Assembly: GCA_964019415.1 (NCBI GenBank)
Contig: OZ025888.1
Span: 1,265,383 to 1,329,382, forward strand
Direction: 5' to 3'
DNA length: 64,000 nt
Origin: Ianthella basta
Lineage: Eukaryota; Porifera; Demospongiae; Verongiida; Ianthellidae
A model generated the notes under the pieces. The model searched no databases. It was given only the letters and a program-made list of their open reading frames with translations, and was not told the DNA's origin. Positions 35,401-48,992 of this stretch are shown one piece after another. The position numbers and the translations under genes are program-made. Each line of letters begins with the position of its first letter. The first letter of the stretch is position 1.

Positions 35401-38400
35401 TCACTACTAATCATCACACCCAAGTACTTCATTACATCTACCTGTTCTATTACCTCTTCATCAATTTTGACTTCACATTCCTCTCTCTTCCTTGCAATCC
35501 TCATCACTTTAGTCTCTCCAATTCACCCTCAGCTCCCACCTGCTCAGCACATCACTCATCACCTGTAAATTGTGCTGTAGCCCTTCCACTGATTCTGCCA
35601 TTACCACCATGTCATCCGCAAAAAGGAGTAGCCCTACATCACCAGTTGACAACTTCACCTCCCTCAGAAACTGCCTTCTTGCCTCCCTCGTCACACTGTC
35701 GATAAACACATTAAAGAGCCATGGTGAAATCAAAACTAAGTTGCCATATTTTATATTGTCGAAACAGCCGTGCACACATGCGCACTGCCTGCATAGTACA
35801 TATTGTAAAAAGGTTAATCAGTCATCTACCACCTAGGTACCCTGCCCTCCCTTGCCACAAGATCAGCTGACGCGGTTGGGCTGATCGTAAAACAAAAATG
35901 GCGTCCTATAATAACGTATGGCGAGTTGGCGCAAAACCTTCATTTCGCGCGTTTTCGCAGGAAAACCCAGCCGAAGATACCCTCCGGATAGCGCTTCGAC
36001 GTTCGTACCGCGTTTTCTGCGAACCCTCCGCACGGTTCCGGAGATTAGTGCGGACAAAAAATCGGCCTAGCTCCAGTATAATAAGATTACGCCTTCCATA
36101 TGTTACATAAAAGCATGTAGATTTTCAGCTACTAATGATACATTATGTTAATGAAGTCATTCACATACAATAATATGCTGCCCTACCCTTGTAATGCATG
36201 TAAATATCCCCCTCTCAGATGAAGCCACAGTCACCAACTTCACTGCCAATCCTCAAAGCAACAGTAAAGTCCTCTTCCAGTGGCATGCTGATGTGAACCT
36301 TACACAGAGTGGCACTAGATTCTCTTACTTTCGCTTGACTCGACTGCGCCAAGGTTACCCAGAAGAGGACCCTGCCCTCAATTTAACAGGTGCCCTATGC
36401 CCCAACAGCACCACACAGACAAGCTTCTGCTATGAGTGGAATGGATTTGCAGCTGGTGCAGTCTATTCTGTATGGATTGAGATGGTGTACTCCTATCCAG
36501 CCACTGGAGGAAGAGTGAACCTTACAGTGACCATCCCAACAGGTGCTCATACATTTTGTACATGCAATTGTTGACGAACATAATTGTAGAGTAGTAAGTG
36601 ACACTCATATGTTAGTTATAACTGCAAATCATAGCTATTTTATGTTGGAATGTGATTTTATAATCTCATTTAATGCATGTGAATAATCTCCCTCAGATGA
36701 AGCCACTGTGAGGTACTTTACTGCCTATCCTCAAGGAGGCACCACTGTACTATTCCAGTGGCATACTGATATGAGCCTTACACAGAACACTGAATTCAGT
36801 TACTTCCATTTGGCTCGTCTGCACCAAGGATTCCTTGAACAGGAGAATGTCACCCTCACTTTGAATGATGCCTTATGCCCCAATAGCACCACACTGACAA
36901 GCTTCTGCTATGAGTGGGATGGATTTGCAGCTGGTGCAGTCTATTCTGTATGGATTGAGATGGTGTACTCCTATCCAGCCACTGGAGGAATAGTGAACCT
37001 TACGGTGACTATCCCAACAGGTGCGCATGGCATTGCTTGCATGTGAATCATGATTCTTACTGAAATACATTTTGTATGTACAGTATACAATGATCCTGAT
37101 AACCATACAATTTTGATAGCTTTCATTTATTTTTGCATACATTGTGTGTAGAATTTACATCATTGAATACACCAAGGTTTGGTTTGGATGTCGCTGCTAT
37201 TGGTGGTGGTCTGGCTGGTGCAGTTCTGCTGGTGGTGGTCTTTGTTGTGCTCATTCTGGCAACGATTGCATGCAGAAGGAGGAAGATGAAAGGGTGAGTA
37301 AGTAGCAGCTGCACTGTAGGTGAAATCAGGATCAACTGAGTGGCTGAAGTAGTGGTGCTGTGTGGTTCAAGGAATATGCTATAGCTAATGAACCTTATCT
37401 GAATATCATGACTGAAACAAGTATTTCAAGTTAAAAAATACTCGTGAAGCTGCTGCCCCAACTTGAAACACTTGCTCCCCTTGGTCGCTGCTCTGTCACA
37501 TACACACGTACACACACACAGGACCTTGGACCTTGGAAGAAGGCCATCCATGGATGATGCCTTTCCACCACAAAGTGGCGGACCGAACAAAAATGGTTGT
37601 TTGACTTGGCTGAGGAACTCGTCTGCCGCGAGGGCGGGTTGTCACACACTTGTGTCTAGCAATATCCTGTCTTCTGTTGAAGGATCTCTACGTGTCACAT
37701 ACGAAGTTAACCACTCTTTTCTCTTCGTCTTCGCTGAGAGTGCTACCAGTTGCTGTAGCTGAGAAGTGCTTGGCTCTCTCTGCCTCCACTCGCTTGGTGG
37801 TGCATGCTTCTAGTCCTGCCCTGCACTTTGATCTCCAGAGGTCTCTGTCTTGTGCTGTATGGAACCAGCTACTTTTAGCAATGTTGAGTTTCTGTAGGTC
37901 TCTCCTCACCCAATCTCTCCATCTCAACGTAAGTCCATGTGCAGGTCTGGGCTGGGGTAACCATAAAAAGCAACTTCTTGGGCAAGCGGCCTTCGTCCAC
38001 CGAGCTGGATGACCTAACCAGCGTGGTCTGCTTGCTGATACATAGTCTTCCAAGGATTCCTCCATTCTAAACATTTGGCTCACCTGTACACTACTGATGC
38101 GCTCTGACCTCTAACGACACATTGATATACCTAGGATAGATCTAAGGCATCTGTTGTGGAAAACTTCTAACTTTCTGCTGTTATCTCTCTTGGCTAGCCA
38201 AGTCTCTGCCCCGTACAACAACACTCCCAACACTATTGCACAATACAGGAGCCTTTTGTAGCTAGCGACAGGTCCTTGTCTGCAGACACAGGTCACTTCA
38301 ACGCATCAAACACTGTCGAGGCTTTAGATATCCTGTTCTCCACCTCCCTCAGTACACTTCCATTTGCTTCAATGATTGTCCCCAGGTACTTGAACTCATT

Positions 38401-39343
38401 TACTGTTTAAATGGTGCCCCCTCTGATGTTAATAGGCTGCAGGTCACTCTCTTCACAGTCAACATCTGCTACCAGTAGCTTGGTCTTAGCTACACTCACT
38501 GACAGTCCCCATTCTGATGTCACCTCTTCCAGTGCCTGAGCTGCCCACTCCATGCTCTCTCTCTCGGTGTACCTACTGCCGCAGCATCATCAGCAAACAG
38601 GAGCTCTGTTACTGAGAGTGATGATGGACTCCTGGTTCTCTCGCCAATGAGCTTCCCCCCTACACTTGTACAAGATGTCTACTCCAAAAGGTTTGCATCG
38701 CTCTCTCCAGCACATGATTACCATGTTGAAGTACAGGTTGAAGAGAGTAGGTGCAATGGTGCATCCCTGTCTCAAACCATTGTTTACTTCAATCTCTGGT
38801 GTAGTCTCTCCTCCGCTTATGACCACCTCGGCCTTCATTCCATCGTGCAATGATCTGATGAGGTTGATTATAACTGCAGGTAAGCCGTACTTGTGCAGTG
38901 CAAGCCACAGAGCCTGACGAGGGAAGCCTTCCTAAGGTCCACAAAGAGCATAAACACCTTAGTGTTGTGTTCTCTCGCTTTCTCCACTAATTGTCTCACA
39001 CAAAAGATCATATCGGTACATCCTCTTCCCTTTCTGAAACCGCACTGTGAGTCAGGCACCACTTCTTCCATTACCCTTTGCAACCTCTTCTGGATGATCT
39101 TCACAAGCAGCTTCCCTACTACATCTAACAGACTAATCCTCCTCCAATTGTCACAAACAGTTACGTCTCCCTTCTTCAGTACTGGTACTAACACTGCATC
39201 CCTCCACTCGTACTTTCTCCTCTCTCCATATGGGACTGAAGAGGTAATGAATGTTAGCCATGGTGTCAGGTCTGCAACTCTTCAGCATTTCAGGTAGAAT
39301 TCCATTCAATTCAATTCATTAAATTCAATTCTACACACACAGA

Positions 39344-39434
<91 letters not shown>

Positions 39435-40860
39435 GGTGAAATTCATTTCAACCTTAAGCTTGCCTTACGCCCTTCTACATAACAAGATATGGTGACAGCC
39501 AGATTTCCCATTGCCATGTACGTACATATGGCAACAGTGAAAGTGTACAGTCATACATTATAAGGCAATTCATATATAACGCTTTGAGTAGTCACATGTG
39601 CCTATACGTTCAATAGCTATCAATGTACACATTAATTTGACATAAAGATGTACATGCTATATATATATACAATGTCATACGCAGCTCTCTTTCTTTCCTG
39701 AATGCAGAAGCAAACCGTACGAAACAGAAGATACTGATAGAAGTGTCGCAACAGTGGCAAAATTTATTTTGAATGGAATAGAGGATGGTAACATAACTTT
39801 GGGCATAACTGTCACAACCAAACAGTTAGCAGGAGAAGATGTAGGCAGAAGAGTTGCTCCATGGGAGAATGCGGACTACAGTGGAAAGGAGGAAGGCAAT
39901 GCATACTTGGATAAGCCTGACACAATCAACTATTCAAGGTCTGCTACCATTGGTGGTGGGAGTGCCTATGAACCTATACAAGTGGACAAAGTTGCTCACC
40001 ACAGCTACTCCAAGTGCACCTTTGGGCAAGCGACTGAGGGAGGACAGGCTGATGAGTATGCTCTTTTGGATGTTACCAAACTACAAGACACAGCGTATAC
40101 AGTGCCAGCGCCAGTGGAGACAGCTGATGAGGCTTATGAATATGCCAACAGCATGTTTGATGATGAGTATGATGATCTTGAGGACCTAACATCACAGAAG
40201 GCAGAGCTACATGAGAGTAAGACAGGGATGACTGCATCTGAACATGGCGCTGCAACTGATGCTCCACACACTGGGTATGCTAACTCCAGGTTTGAAGACA
40301 ATCACAGAGATGATAGTAAAACCAAGAAGAAGAAGAACTTTACCATAAGGACCTGGAAGGAAAATATAAAACACCCCCCACCCACCACAGCCAAGTTAAG
40401 GAAACCAGGACGACAGTCAGGAAGAAAATCAGCTGCTGCATCTCAGGTCAACGCTGCAATGAAACCGATGAATCCTGTTATACCCTCAGTGACCATTGAA
40501 GTAGACTCGCAAAGCAACCAGGTTCCACATCAGCTGTCTGCAAAGACTACACCAGAAGCAACTGCACCGGACCGCAAAGGCAATAAGGTGTTAAAGGCCA
40601 TAACAGAAGAGAAAAGTGGAAAGAAGCCTATCCTTCCAAAGCATGTGACTGCAGTTAATGCTACTCCGCTGTCCAGCCCTAAAGGAAAGGCCACTGCACC
40701 CACTGCTACTCCTTCTCCCAGTCCCAAGGGAAGTACCCCTTCACCTGATGCTTTCCCACTGGCAACTAAGACAACACCTGCAAAGAAAAGAGAGTCCATT
40801 GCTACAGCCAAAGTGTCAGTAGCTGAGCTAGCCAGGCGCTTGGAAAAGGGAAAGCAGTGA
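29495..40860 (+). CDS. R4: Ig(6)-FN3(3) single-pass receptor
   Basis: Twelve exons: 29495-29582 signal peptide; 29663-29920 Ig1; 30159-30428 Ig2; 30646-30948 Ig3; 31345-31617 Ig4; 31812-32105 Ig5; 32183-32458 Ig6; 32541-32861 FN3A; 36219-36542 and 36697-37020, two tandem FN3B copies; 37152-37293 transmembrane; 39708-40860 tail. The joined frame is 1341 residues. The two FN3B exons share FQWH.D..LTQ and the AAGAVYSVWIEMVYSYPATG strand, so one is a tandem exon duplicate. The intron before them (about 3.4 kb) and the last intron (about 2.4 kb) have been enlarged by transposon insertions, with no damage to splice sites. The tail has one YEPIQVDKVA module, DEYALLDV, AYEYANSMF, DEYDDLED, the KKPILPKHVTAV motif and the terminal VAELARRLEKGKQ. 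Closest relative in the window is R3. Confidence 0.87.
33950..34660. repeat. Long foldback element in R4 intron 8
   Basis: Arms of about 290 bases (about 33960-34250 and 34380-34660) are imperfect reverse complements. 'ttctgctgcctttttcctacc' on the left pairs with 'ggtaggaaaaaggcagcagaa' on the right, and 'gttttcctgg.ataatga' pairs with 'tcatta.tccaggaaaac'. The spacer contains a perfect palindrome around 'aacgctgcagtgaatcactg' near 34261. It is a foldback-type non-autonomous element. Confidence 0.8.
34950..35775 (-). pseudogene. Antisense LINE (non-LTR) reverse transcriptase fragment 1
   Basis: On the - strand the translation contains a VDVMKYLGVMISSDG segment and LLYGCETWTL, preceded in another frame by SPWLFNVFIDSV and the catalytic LLLFADDMVV box. 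The frame breaks near 35510. The fragment ends in a Lys/Arg-rich GKRPRGRPRSRWTD C-terminus. The endonuclease and N-terminal reverse transcriptase motifs are missing. Family-level placement (RTE/Jockey-like) is a guess. Confidence 0.85.
37433..39300 (-). mobile_element. Antisense LINE reverse transcriptase relic 2 in the last intron of R4
   Basis: On the - strand, in order: NWRRISLLDVVGKLLVKIIQ and GFRKGRGCTDMIF (about 39150-39020), LRQGCTIAPTLFNLYFN (about 38780-38730), an LFADDAAAVG catalytic box (about 38600-38575), LLYGAETWLA (about 38215-38185), RPRWLGHPARW (about 38020) and a C-terminal zinc-finger-like segment with SFNRRQDIARHKC (about 37670-37630). Several frameshifts and stops interrupt it. 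Relative to the R3 intron it is an insertion. It differs in sequence from fragment 1, so two LINE lineages have hit this gene. Confidence 0.85.
39342..39433. repeat. (AC)n tract in the last intron of R4
   Basis: About 40 AC units just 3' of the LINE relic, at the position matching the AC tract in the last intron of R3. Confidence 0.95.
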
Positions 40861-41130
40861 TTGGTGTCTAACGGTGCATCTTCTTGTACTTAACACGTGT
40901 GTCACATTTAAAACTGTAATATATTATTGCACAGCTGTACATCTAGTTCATTGGTATATGTGTGTACGTGTGTCTACTGCCCCATTTTTCTGAGTGTATT
41001 ACTAATAGTACACTTGTTGCTTTATGGTAAGAGGTTCTACGTAGTATACCTTAAGGGTATACTAATGTTAATGTTAACAGGTACTATTTGTAGTGATTTA
41101 GGGCATAGTGCAAAAAGCGCTAAAACTTGT

Positions 41131-41216
41131 TCCAAAGAAAACATTTTCATACAGGGGAAATGTTTATACACAAAAACATTTTCATACAGGGGAAATGTTT
41201 ATACACAAAAACTTGC
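41131..41216. repeat. Two-copy tandem repeat
   Basis: The string 'acattttcatacaggggaaa' followed by 'tgtttatacacaaaa' (about 35 bases) occurs twice head to tail, with a third partial start at 41206. Confidence 0.85.
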
Positions 41217-41639
41217 AACTAGATGATAAATTAGAACCTGCCTAATCCTGGACTTATTAAATGCAAAAGTTCATTGCCATTTTAGCAATCTGGTATGGTG
41301 TAAGTACTGCAAACTGGTGCATGATTGCATAGCCAGTGTTTCTTGTATATATTTAGCCTCCTTACAATGTCTGCTTGCTTATGTGAAAACCTCAATTGTT
41401 AACACAATCCTGTGGATGCATAATTAAGCAGTCAGTCTTCTGAACACATCCATCAGTGCCACACTGATGAGTCCAAAATACGTGGACGAACTGCTAGCAG
41501 AGTAACATCATTGTGCTTGCATCACTGGAATTAAAGGAGCTACCTCTTGTTGTCAATCTTTAGTCTTGGTTAAAGTGATTTAAATCAGTCTATTAGGTTG
41601 TTTGGCATATAACTTCCAGCTAGCACATCCACTCATCCA

Positions 41640-42150
<511 letters not shown>

Positions 42151-43011
42151 AGCATACATTAGTGCATTAGTGCGCACCTGCAAGCATACCCACTTCAGAA
42201 ATATTCTAGCTTATAATTAGTGTCATACCTTCTGCAGTCCCATACAGTCATATGTACACATTCCAATCTCAATAAAATTGTAACTCTTATAACTATATTC
42301 TGTTGTTGACCCCTATATAGGTTCCCATTCATAGGGTGCAGTTTACTGAATTTGCCTTGAACTTGTCAAGCTTAAGGGTGCTTGACCTCTTAATTGGTAT
42401 ACCATTCAATAGCTGTTGCTCCTGTACCTATAGTGTCTACACACTTCATACTGTACACACATAACATATAATTATGTTAGTGGTGTATACATTAATGAAT
42501 GCATTGCACCTTTCAGTGCACATGAATACATAGCAGAAAGTAATTATAGTGAATAGTGCTACAATGCATGAATGACGATGGCTGCATGGTGTGCAAAATA
42601 ATATTCACTTTCATAATATACGGTACAAGGTAGTAACTGATGCTTCACAGACTTCCTGAAAGTATTCATGCATGCATGCGTGCATGTACATGTGTATACT
42701 GAGCATGTGTATATTTCAAAGGATGCAGCCTATATCCTGTCAATGTGCTACTGCCCTAGCTGTGGCTTAGACTGCGCATTGCTGTGCATGTAAATGTGTT
42801 AGTTAAGATCATCTGGTTACATTTTGGTTGCCATTTGTGAAATTTATGAATCAATGGGTAATATTGAGTGTAATCATGGCAATGGAGGCCAGATGGAAGG
42901 GGCTCTTCTAGGTCTGTAAACTGATAGGATAGTGTCCAATCACAGACACAATCAGGGCTGCCACATCTGAAAACAGTGAAACAGCAAAGGGCACAAAAGA
43001 AAGGTGGTTCT

Positions 43012-43085
43012 GCCAGGAATCGAATCCAGGGCCTCTGGCTTTAGCCAACAGTGCTTTAGCCACTGAGCTATGACACCCCATGGCA
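43012..43085 (-). repeat. tRNA-like sequence (SINE or tRNA pseudogene)
   Basis: On the - strand an A-box-like 'tagctcagtggctaaagc' and a B-box-like 'ggattcgattcc' are correctly spaced. The 5' GGGGTGT and 3' CAGAACC ends do not pair, and the anticodon arm is poor. I therefore do not call a functional tRNA. Confidence 0.5.
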
Positions 43086-43289
43086 ACCACCCCCCTCTGT
43101 GCCCTTGCATTGGCTTGCTCTAAGCGATTCTGATAATTTATATGTTCCCTTAACTTTCAACAAAATTTATAAATATGCATGCTGTAAATTCCTTATCGTC
43201 ACCATCGTTCTCTCCATCTCTCAATATTTATGCCTTTTAGAAACAATAGAAGCTATATACGTATACATTCCCATGATGTCTGTGTATAA

Positions 43290-43440
43290 ATGTGTGTATG
43301 TGTGTGCATATGTGTTGTGTGTGTGAGTGTGTATGTATGTGTGTATGTATATGTGAGTGTGATTGTGTACGTGTGTATGTATGTATGTGTGTGTATGTGT
43401 GTGTGTGTCTGTGCATGTGCATGTGTGCGCGCATTGTGTG
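43290..43440. repeat. Mixed TG/TATG tract
   Basis: TG units are interrupted by TATG and TACG; degenerate and therefore older than the pure tracts. Confidence 0.9.
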
Positions 43441-43878
43441 TATTCTGCAATATTCAGTTTATTAAATGTACTGTAGCAGTTTGAATTCTTTAAAATGTGC
43501 ACCAGGCTGTACACACAAGGACTGCATGGAAACCTATATAATCATCAGTGTTACATTTTAGCACGGAATGGCTATTGGCCTACATGCTGGTCTGTTGTTG
43601 ACATGCTCAGCTCTTTGCCTTGTATGCAGTAAGCTCCATTACATGGTTTGTGATGCACGGAGGATGCTGGTACAGTAATGCAATTATGTACAAATGACCG
43701 GACTGAAACTGAAGTGTTGTCCTAGTTCAACCAATGCTATTAAGAAATACACATATTCTACAAAACACAATGCTACTGTATAATACTTCCTGTAATTGAC
43801 TGCTAAAATTGTCCATATAACACTGCTGAAATGTCACTCATGCAGGCAACTGCTGCTCTTACTGTGTAGGTGACAATT

Positions 43879-46800
43879 ATGAAGAACCTGGTTTCAACTC
43901 TGACCTGGATTTTTGCTGGTTTCCTAGTAGGACAAGCTATAGTGACCCACACTGAGGCTCAGTGTAAGAAGTGTACTACTGTGGTATCATTCTAAGCAGC
44001 AAAGTCATATTTAATCATAACTCACTGATCTATCTCTGTGCCCACAGGCTCATCTCCAAATGCTGAAGTATGTTATGGCAGTGATCTGGTCCTGGTATGT
44101 GAGGGCACTGCTCCAGTAAGCTGGTCTGACCACACTACTGTTAGAGTCAGAGGGAGGTGATCACCAACCCATCCAATAATGCTGGAGTGCAGAGGTCCTG
44201 GCTAATATACAGAAATGAAACAAAGTCAGACTCTACAGTCAAGTGTCTTACAAGGAATGGGTTCTGCATCTATTCAGTGACTGTCGTTAGTAAGTGGAGC
44301 ATGTGTGCAAGAGTTAAGTAATAGAACACATCATATCCTTCAAGAAGTACTTAACTGATATAATATTATTATTGTAATTATTGTATACAATAGACTTACT
44401 TGCACTAATACACATGTACAGTATTATAATTATGTACATCTATATATCATCCCACATCACAATCACCTCCCTTCATTGTCATCTGTCGTCAGCAGTACTA
44501 CAGAGTTAAGTGAATAGCTATACATAGAATTGCATGAACTCAATGTATGCCCAGAGGTCTGACACTGCTCTGCAATATGTTCTTAGGTCCTCCTAAGGCT
44601 GTGAACTCCAGATCAATTCAAGTGATCAGCAGATCATTCACAAGTGTGTCTGTGGAGTGGACCAAACCGCAGAACGATTTTGGCACAATTCAACATTATC
44701 AGATTCGCCTAAAAGTGTGTCAGACAAGTAACTACTCTCATAGTCCTTGCCAGCTTGTCGTCACCCAATCAGATCGGTCAAATTCCACTTCTCACACTCT
44801 GAGCAGCCTCAGCCCATTCACAACCTATACATTGGAGATAGCAGCATACAATAGAGCTGGTCTTGGGCCCTACTCCAATGCTGTTGTAATACAGACAGTT
44901 CAACAAGGTTAGATACATTGTAATTCTTCTTCTTATTATTATTATTCTGGCAATGAATAGCTGGTACATTTGAGTATTGCCTGCCATTTTGACTTTCACA
45001 AAATGCTCTCACTCAGATGAAGCTACAGTAAAAAACCTTACTGGCTTTCTTCAAGATGACACAGAGGTTCTCTTCCACTGGCATGCTGATGTGAACCTTA
45101 CACAGAATAGCACCACATTCAATTACTTCTGCATGACTCGTCTGCACCAAGGATCTCTTGAAGAAGAGAATGTCACACTTTCTTTGAATGATGCCCTATG
45201 CCCCAATAGCACCACACAGACAAAGTTCTGCTTTGAGTGGGATGGATTTGCAGCTGGCTGTATGGATTGAGATGGTGTACTCCTATCCAGCCACTGGAGG
45301 AAGAGTGACTCTTACAGTGACCATCCCACCAAGTATGCATGGTGTTGCTGTATTGGTGAATGCATGAGTATTGTTCAAGAGCATACAGCACTAGTACAGA
45401 TTGGTCCTAGCTAGTTGTCTTCATTATATTCTGTTCAGTACTCTACTTGGAGCACACTAGGCTGCTCAATTGTACCTTATAGACATTCCACATCTTGGAT
45501 CACCATAAAATATTATGCTCAGAGAACACAATTCAATTATACTATGTGTTATACATACATACTTCACACACCACGGAGCAGCTCCATAACCTCTGCTTCT
45601 TTCTACATGCATAACTGCAGACATCCATTCTGCCCTAACCAGTGCTGCTACTGGCGGAGCTGTACTTGGCTCTTTGTTGCTGCTGATGTTGATTGTACTA
45701 ATTATAGATGTGTTCACTCTGCTTCTGGTTGGATGGATTATGAGGAGGAAGCGGTGAGTTAAGGTAGCAGCAAGTTGAGTGAGACACTCTATAATATTAT
45801 ACAATTAAGGTTATTAATGAATTGAATATTATTGGCTATATATATATATACATGGTGGTGCTGTGCTGTTTAATATACTGTAAATTATGTACCCAACAGC
45901 GCTGATTGACTGTTGTTGGTTGTTGTGTGGTTAAGAAATATGTAAGAACCTCAGGTGTAGTAAATATATGTATAGCAAAAATTATGTATTTGTACACATT
46001 TGCATTGCCTTGGATTTATAATTATATGAAAAGCAGAGAGTATATGTTGGGAAATTCATCTCTCCATACATAGCACCAAGGTAAAAGCAGTTTTAGATGC
46101 AATTCATTGCTGCTAAACCAGCTTGCCCCCACAGTGGAGCAGCCAATGTTCATCTGCATATTTAAATAGTCAATAATACATTTTGCAAGACAAAAGTTAA
46201 ATTGCTGGTGACAGTTGATCAGTAAAACCTGCACAAATTTATATAGTACTGCAAAATTTAGGTCCATATGGTCCATAATCTAAACGAACATTTGTACTTC
46301 AGTAATCACAACATTTACATAAAAGCTTGTTCACTTTTAGAGTAGTTATACTTTTGGTGTTCATGGCAATTAACTGAAACTTCAACAATGAATTGGTTGA
46401 ATTTGTTGGTTGAATCAGTTTTTAAGTATATTTACTGTACCTATTCTCCCCTCTCTATAAACGTTCATGCAGTAGCAAGCACTTGAGTGAAGACGTGGAG
46501 AAAACAGCTGAAACACTCAGAACTGCCAGCTGCAATGGAAACAAGGCAGACAACGAATACTTGGATAGAACTGATGCCATCAAATGTCCAAGGCCTGGTA
46601 CCATTGTAGGTGAGAACGCCTATGAACCTCTACAAGTGGACAAAGTTGCTAATCACAGCTATTCTTCGTACTCCTTTGGGCAAGTGACTGAAGGACCCCA
46701 CAGTCATACCACTGCACTTTATGAACCTCTACAAGTGGACCAGGTTGGTCACCACAGCTACTCCAAGTGCACCTTCGGGCAAGTGACTGAGGGAGGGCAG

Positions 46801-47587
46801 GATGGCGAGTACGATCCTTTGGACATTACCGCACTGCAGGCAACACAATTCACAGTGCCAGTGGCTGGACAAACACCTGGGGAGACAAATGAGCATGCCA
46901 GCAGTTTGTTTGATCTTGTGTATGCTGTGCCGGATGACGCAACTTCTAAGATAGCAGAAATGGATGAGAACACATCAAAGCTGAGATCATCCACACAAGG
47001 AACTGTAACAAATGGCAATTCCGCTGAATATGCTAACACAGGATTTACATCTGATGCAGATGCTCACAAAAATGTTACCAATTTCAATGTAAGTTGGAGA
47101 CAGCACTTCCCCAAGATGACATTGAAAGGAAGGATGAAACAGCCTCCACCCATGCCACCACAGCCAAGCCAAAGAAGCCAAAAGGACAGTCAGGCAGTAA
47201 ATCTACTGTAGCAACTCAGGGAAATGCTGTAGTGAAACCAGCAGTGGATGATACAACCTCAGTGGCCACTGTGGTAGACCCGACTGGCCCTCTACGCACT
47301 CAGGCTACCCTTCAGATAAAGAATCCATCTGAAACAATTGCACTGGACAGCAAGAACATGAAAGCACTACAGCCTAAGGAAGAAGTGAAAAGTGTAAAGA
47401 AGCCTACTCTTCCAATGCATGTGACTGCAGTTACTGCATCTCCTTCGTCCAGCCCCAAGGGAAGGATCTCTGCATCTAGTGTTCCCTAGTGGCCACTAGG
47501 AAGGTAGCTGCAAAGAATACGGGGCCTGCTACTACGGGCAGTGTATCAGTGGCCAAGCTTGTCAGACGCTTGGAACAAGGAAAGTGA
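43879..47587 (+). pseudogene. R5: receptor pseudogene (signal, Ig1, FN3A, FN3B, TM, tail)
   Basis: Recognisable exons are: 43879-43963 signal peptide (MKNLVSTLTW...); 44048-44289 Ig1; 44587-44907 FN3A; 45017-45332 FN3B; 45621-45753 transmembrane; 46473-47587 tail. Ig2-Ig6 are absent. Ig1 lacks one base near 44145 compared with the same site in R2, which leads to a stop. FN3B lacks 11 bases near 45257 (the part coding GAVYS). The tail changes frame near 47150 and again near 47488 before reaching the family end AKLVRRLEQGK. Splice signals are still recognisable and FN3A is intact. The tail carries two tandem YEPLQVD modules like R3. This is a pseudogene on sequence evidence; the lesions in several exons make a sequencing artefact unlikely. 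Confidence 0.88.
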
Positions 47588-48992
47588 AGACATTGGCTAT
47601 TCTTGTGTAGCACATTTAATGCTATGATTGTGCATGAGCGCATATGTACATATAGCTCCATAAGCTGGTGTTTATTACATTTATTCAGCCCTACCACGTG
47701 TTAACATAAGTGCAATAACGCATTTACCATAGAGCGTCTTTTTCAATGCCACATATAAATGCAGTGTCATTTCCTATGAAATTTGGTATGCGTCAGACTT
47801 GCATGGTAATGTTAATGTCTTGCCACATGCAGAATACTTGCAAAAATGGCTGTTATATGCTAACAGGACTCTCTTGCTAGGACACAGTGAAATTACCGTA
47901 TCCGCTCTAAAAATTCGTCATTCTAATTTCCGTCAGGGGACAAAAATATGCTCAGGTGTACTCTAATGGTGACGAATTTCCTGTCTCTCTAATTTCCGCC
48001 ATTGGCCTCTAATTATATAATTTTCGTCATGAACAGGAAGTGTTCTAAATATTCGTCGGAAAAGCATGCAATATGGCTGTGACGGCCAAGGAACAAAGCC
48101 TAGGAGCAAAGCCAACAGCGCTCGCTGTTGGCTTTGTCCTTCTGGCATTGTTCCATTCGTCTATAATCCTTCTCGACGCTGTGTACGTCGTTCATTTTCC
48201 TTTTGGTGCGACAATGGAGCTCAGCGATCGCGAATCGCCCCAGATCCTTCTCGTTTGGACGGTAGCCTCGCACTGCTGTTCGCACGGTCAACGAGAAAGC
48301 GGCCATTTCAGCAAGGAACACCCATACTGAAGAGCTCTCTAATGTTTCGTCCGAAAACTCTAAATAATCGTCACCTTCGACGGTCTTCTCCATTCCAGCT
48401 CTAAATTTCAGTGGCGGATCCAGAGTGGTGCCTGGGGTGCCCAGGCACCACATGTGATGTTCTCAGTAGCAGAAACTTGTTAAGGTAGCAGCACTGGCTA
48501 AAAGCTAATTTCTTTAGGGTACATTACATTTGTGTATGTATCTCTCAAACCATACAAGCAACAATCTTGACCATTGCAAATGTAATGGACATGAACTTTC
48601 CCCACAAATTGGTAATATTACTTAAAAATATTGATCAGTACTTCCTTTAATGAGACAATCAAATTGGAAGTGAGATTTATTACTTCAGGTGAGGTTGAGC
48701 ATGCGCAGTTTCAGGAAAATATTATCTTCTTCTGTTCCAAAAGGCTGAATATGATCAAACCTAGGATATATGCAATGTATGTGTGCAGTAATCTATGGCA
48801 ACAATCTAGCACTTTTCAATTTATTAGCAAGGTATTCCCTGTTCCTTTCCAAATTGCAAAACTCACAATAACTCGCTCAAAGATACAATCTTCCGAGATT
48901 GCTGCCATAGTTCTCTGCATATGGGTGCATGCTTCATGGCAAGAGATATCACATCTGGATTGGTTGAAACGAGCCACACTGTTAAAAATTAA

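Larger units (their letters stand above)
32933..36115. mobile_element. Composite transposon insertion in R4 intron 8
   Basis: Comparison with the same intron of R3 (20907-21096) shows that R4 leaves the shared sequence after 'cacacccattatg' near 32930 and returns near 36115 ('cattcacatacaataatatg'). The extra 3.2 kb holds degenerate 25-base-type repeats with 'gactcctggttggtc' (about 33187-33295), a long inverted repeat (33950-34660), an antisense LINE reverse transcriptase fragment (34950-35775) and a GC-richer unassigned part (35830-36060). At least two insertion events are implied. Confidence 0.7.

Noticed and set aside
43012-43085. tRNA gene on the - strand
   Set aside because: A and B boxes are present, but acceptor ends do not pair and the anticodon arm is poor; called a SINE-like repeat.
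48066-48453. Overlapping frames of about 110 residues near the left end of the TIR element
   Set aside because: They occur in three frames on both strands of a non-autonomous element; no transposase motif.
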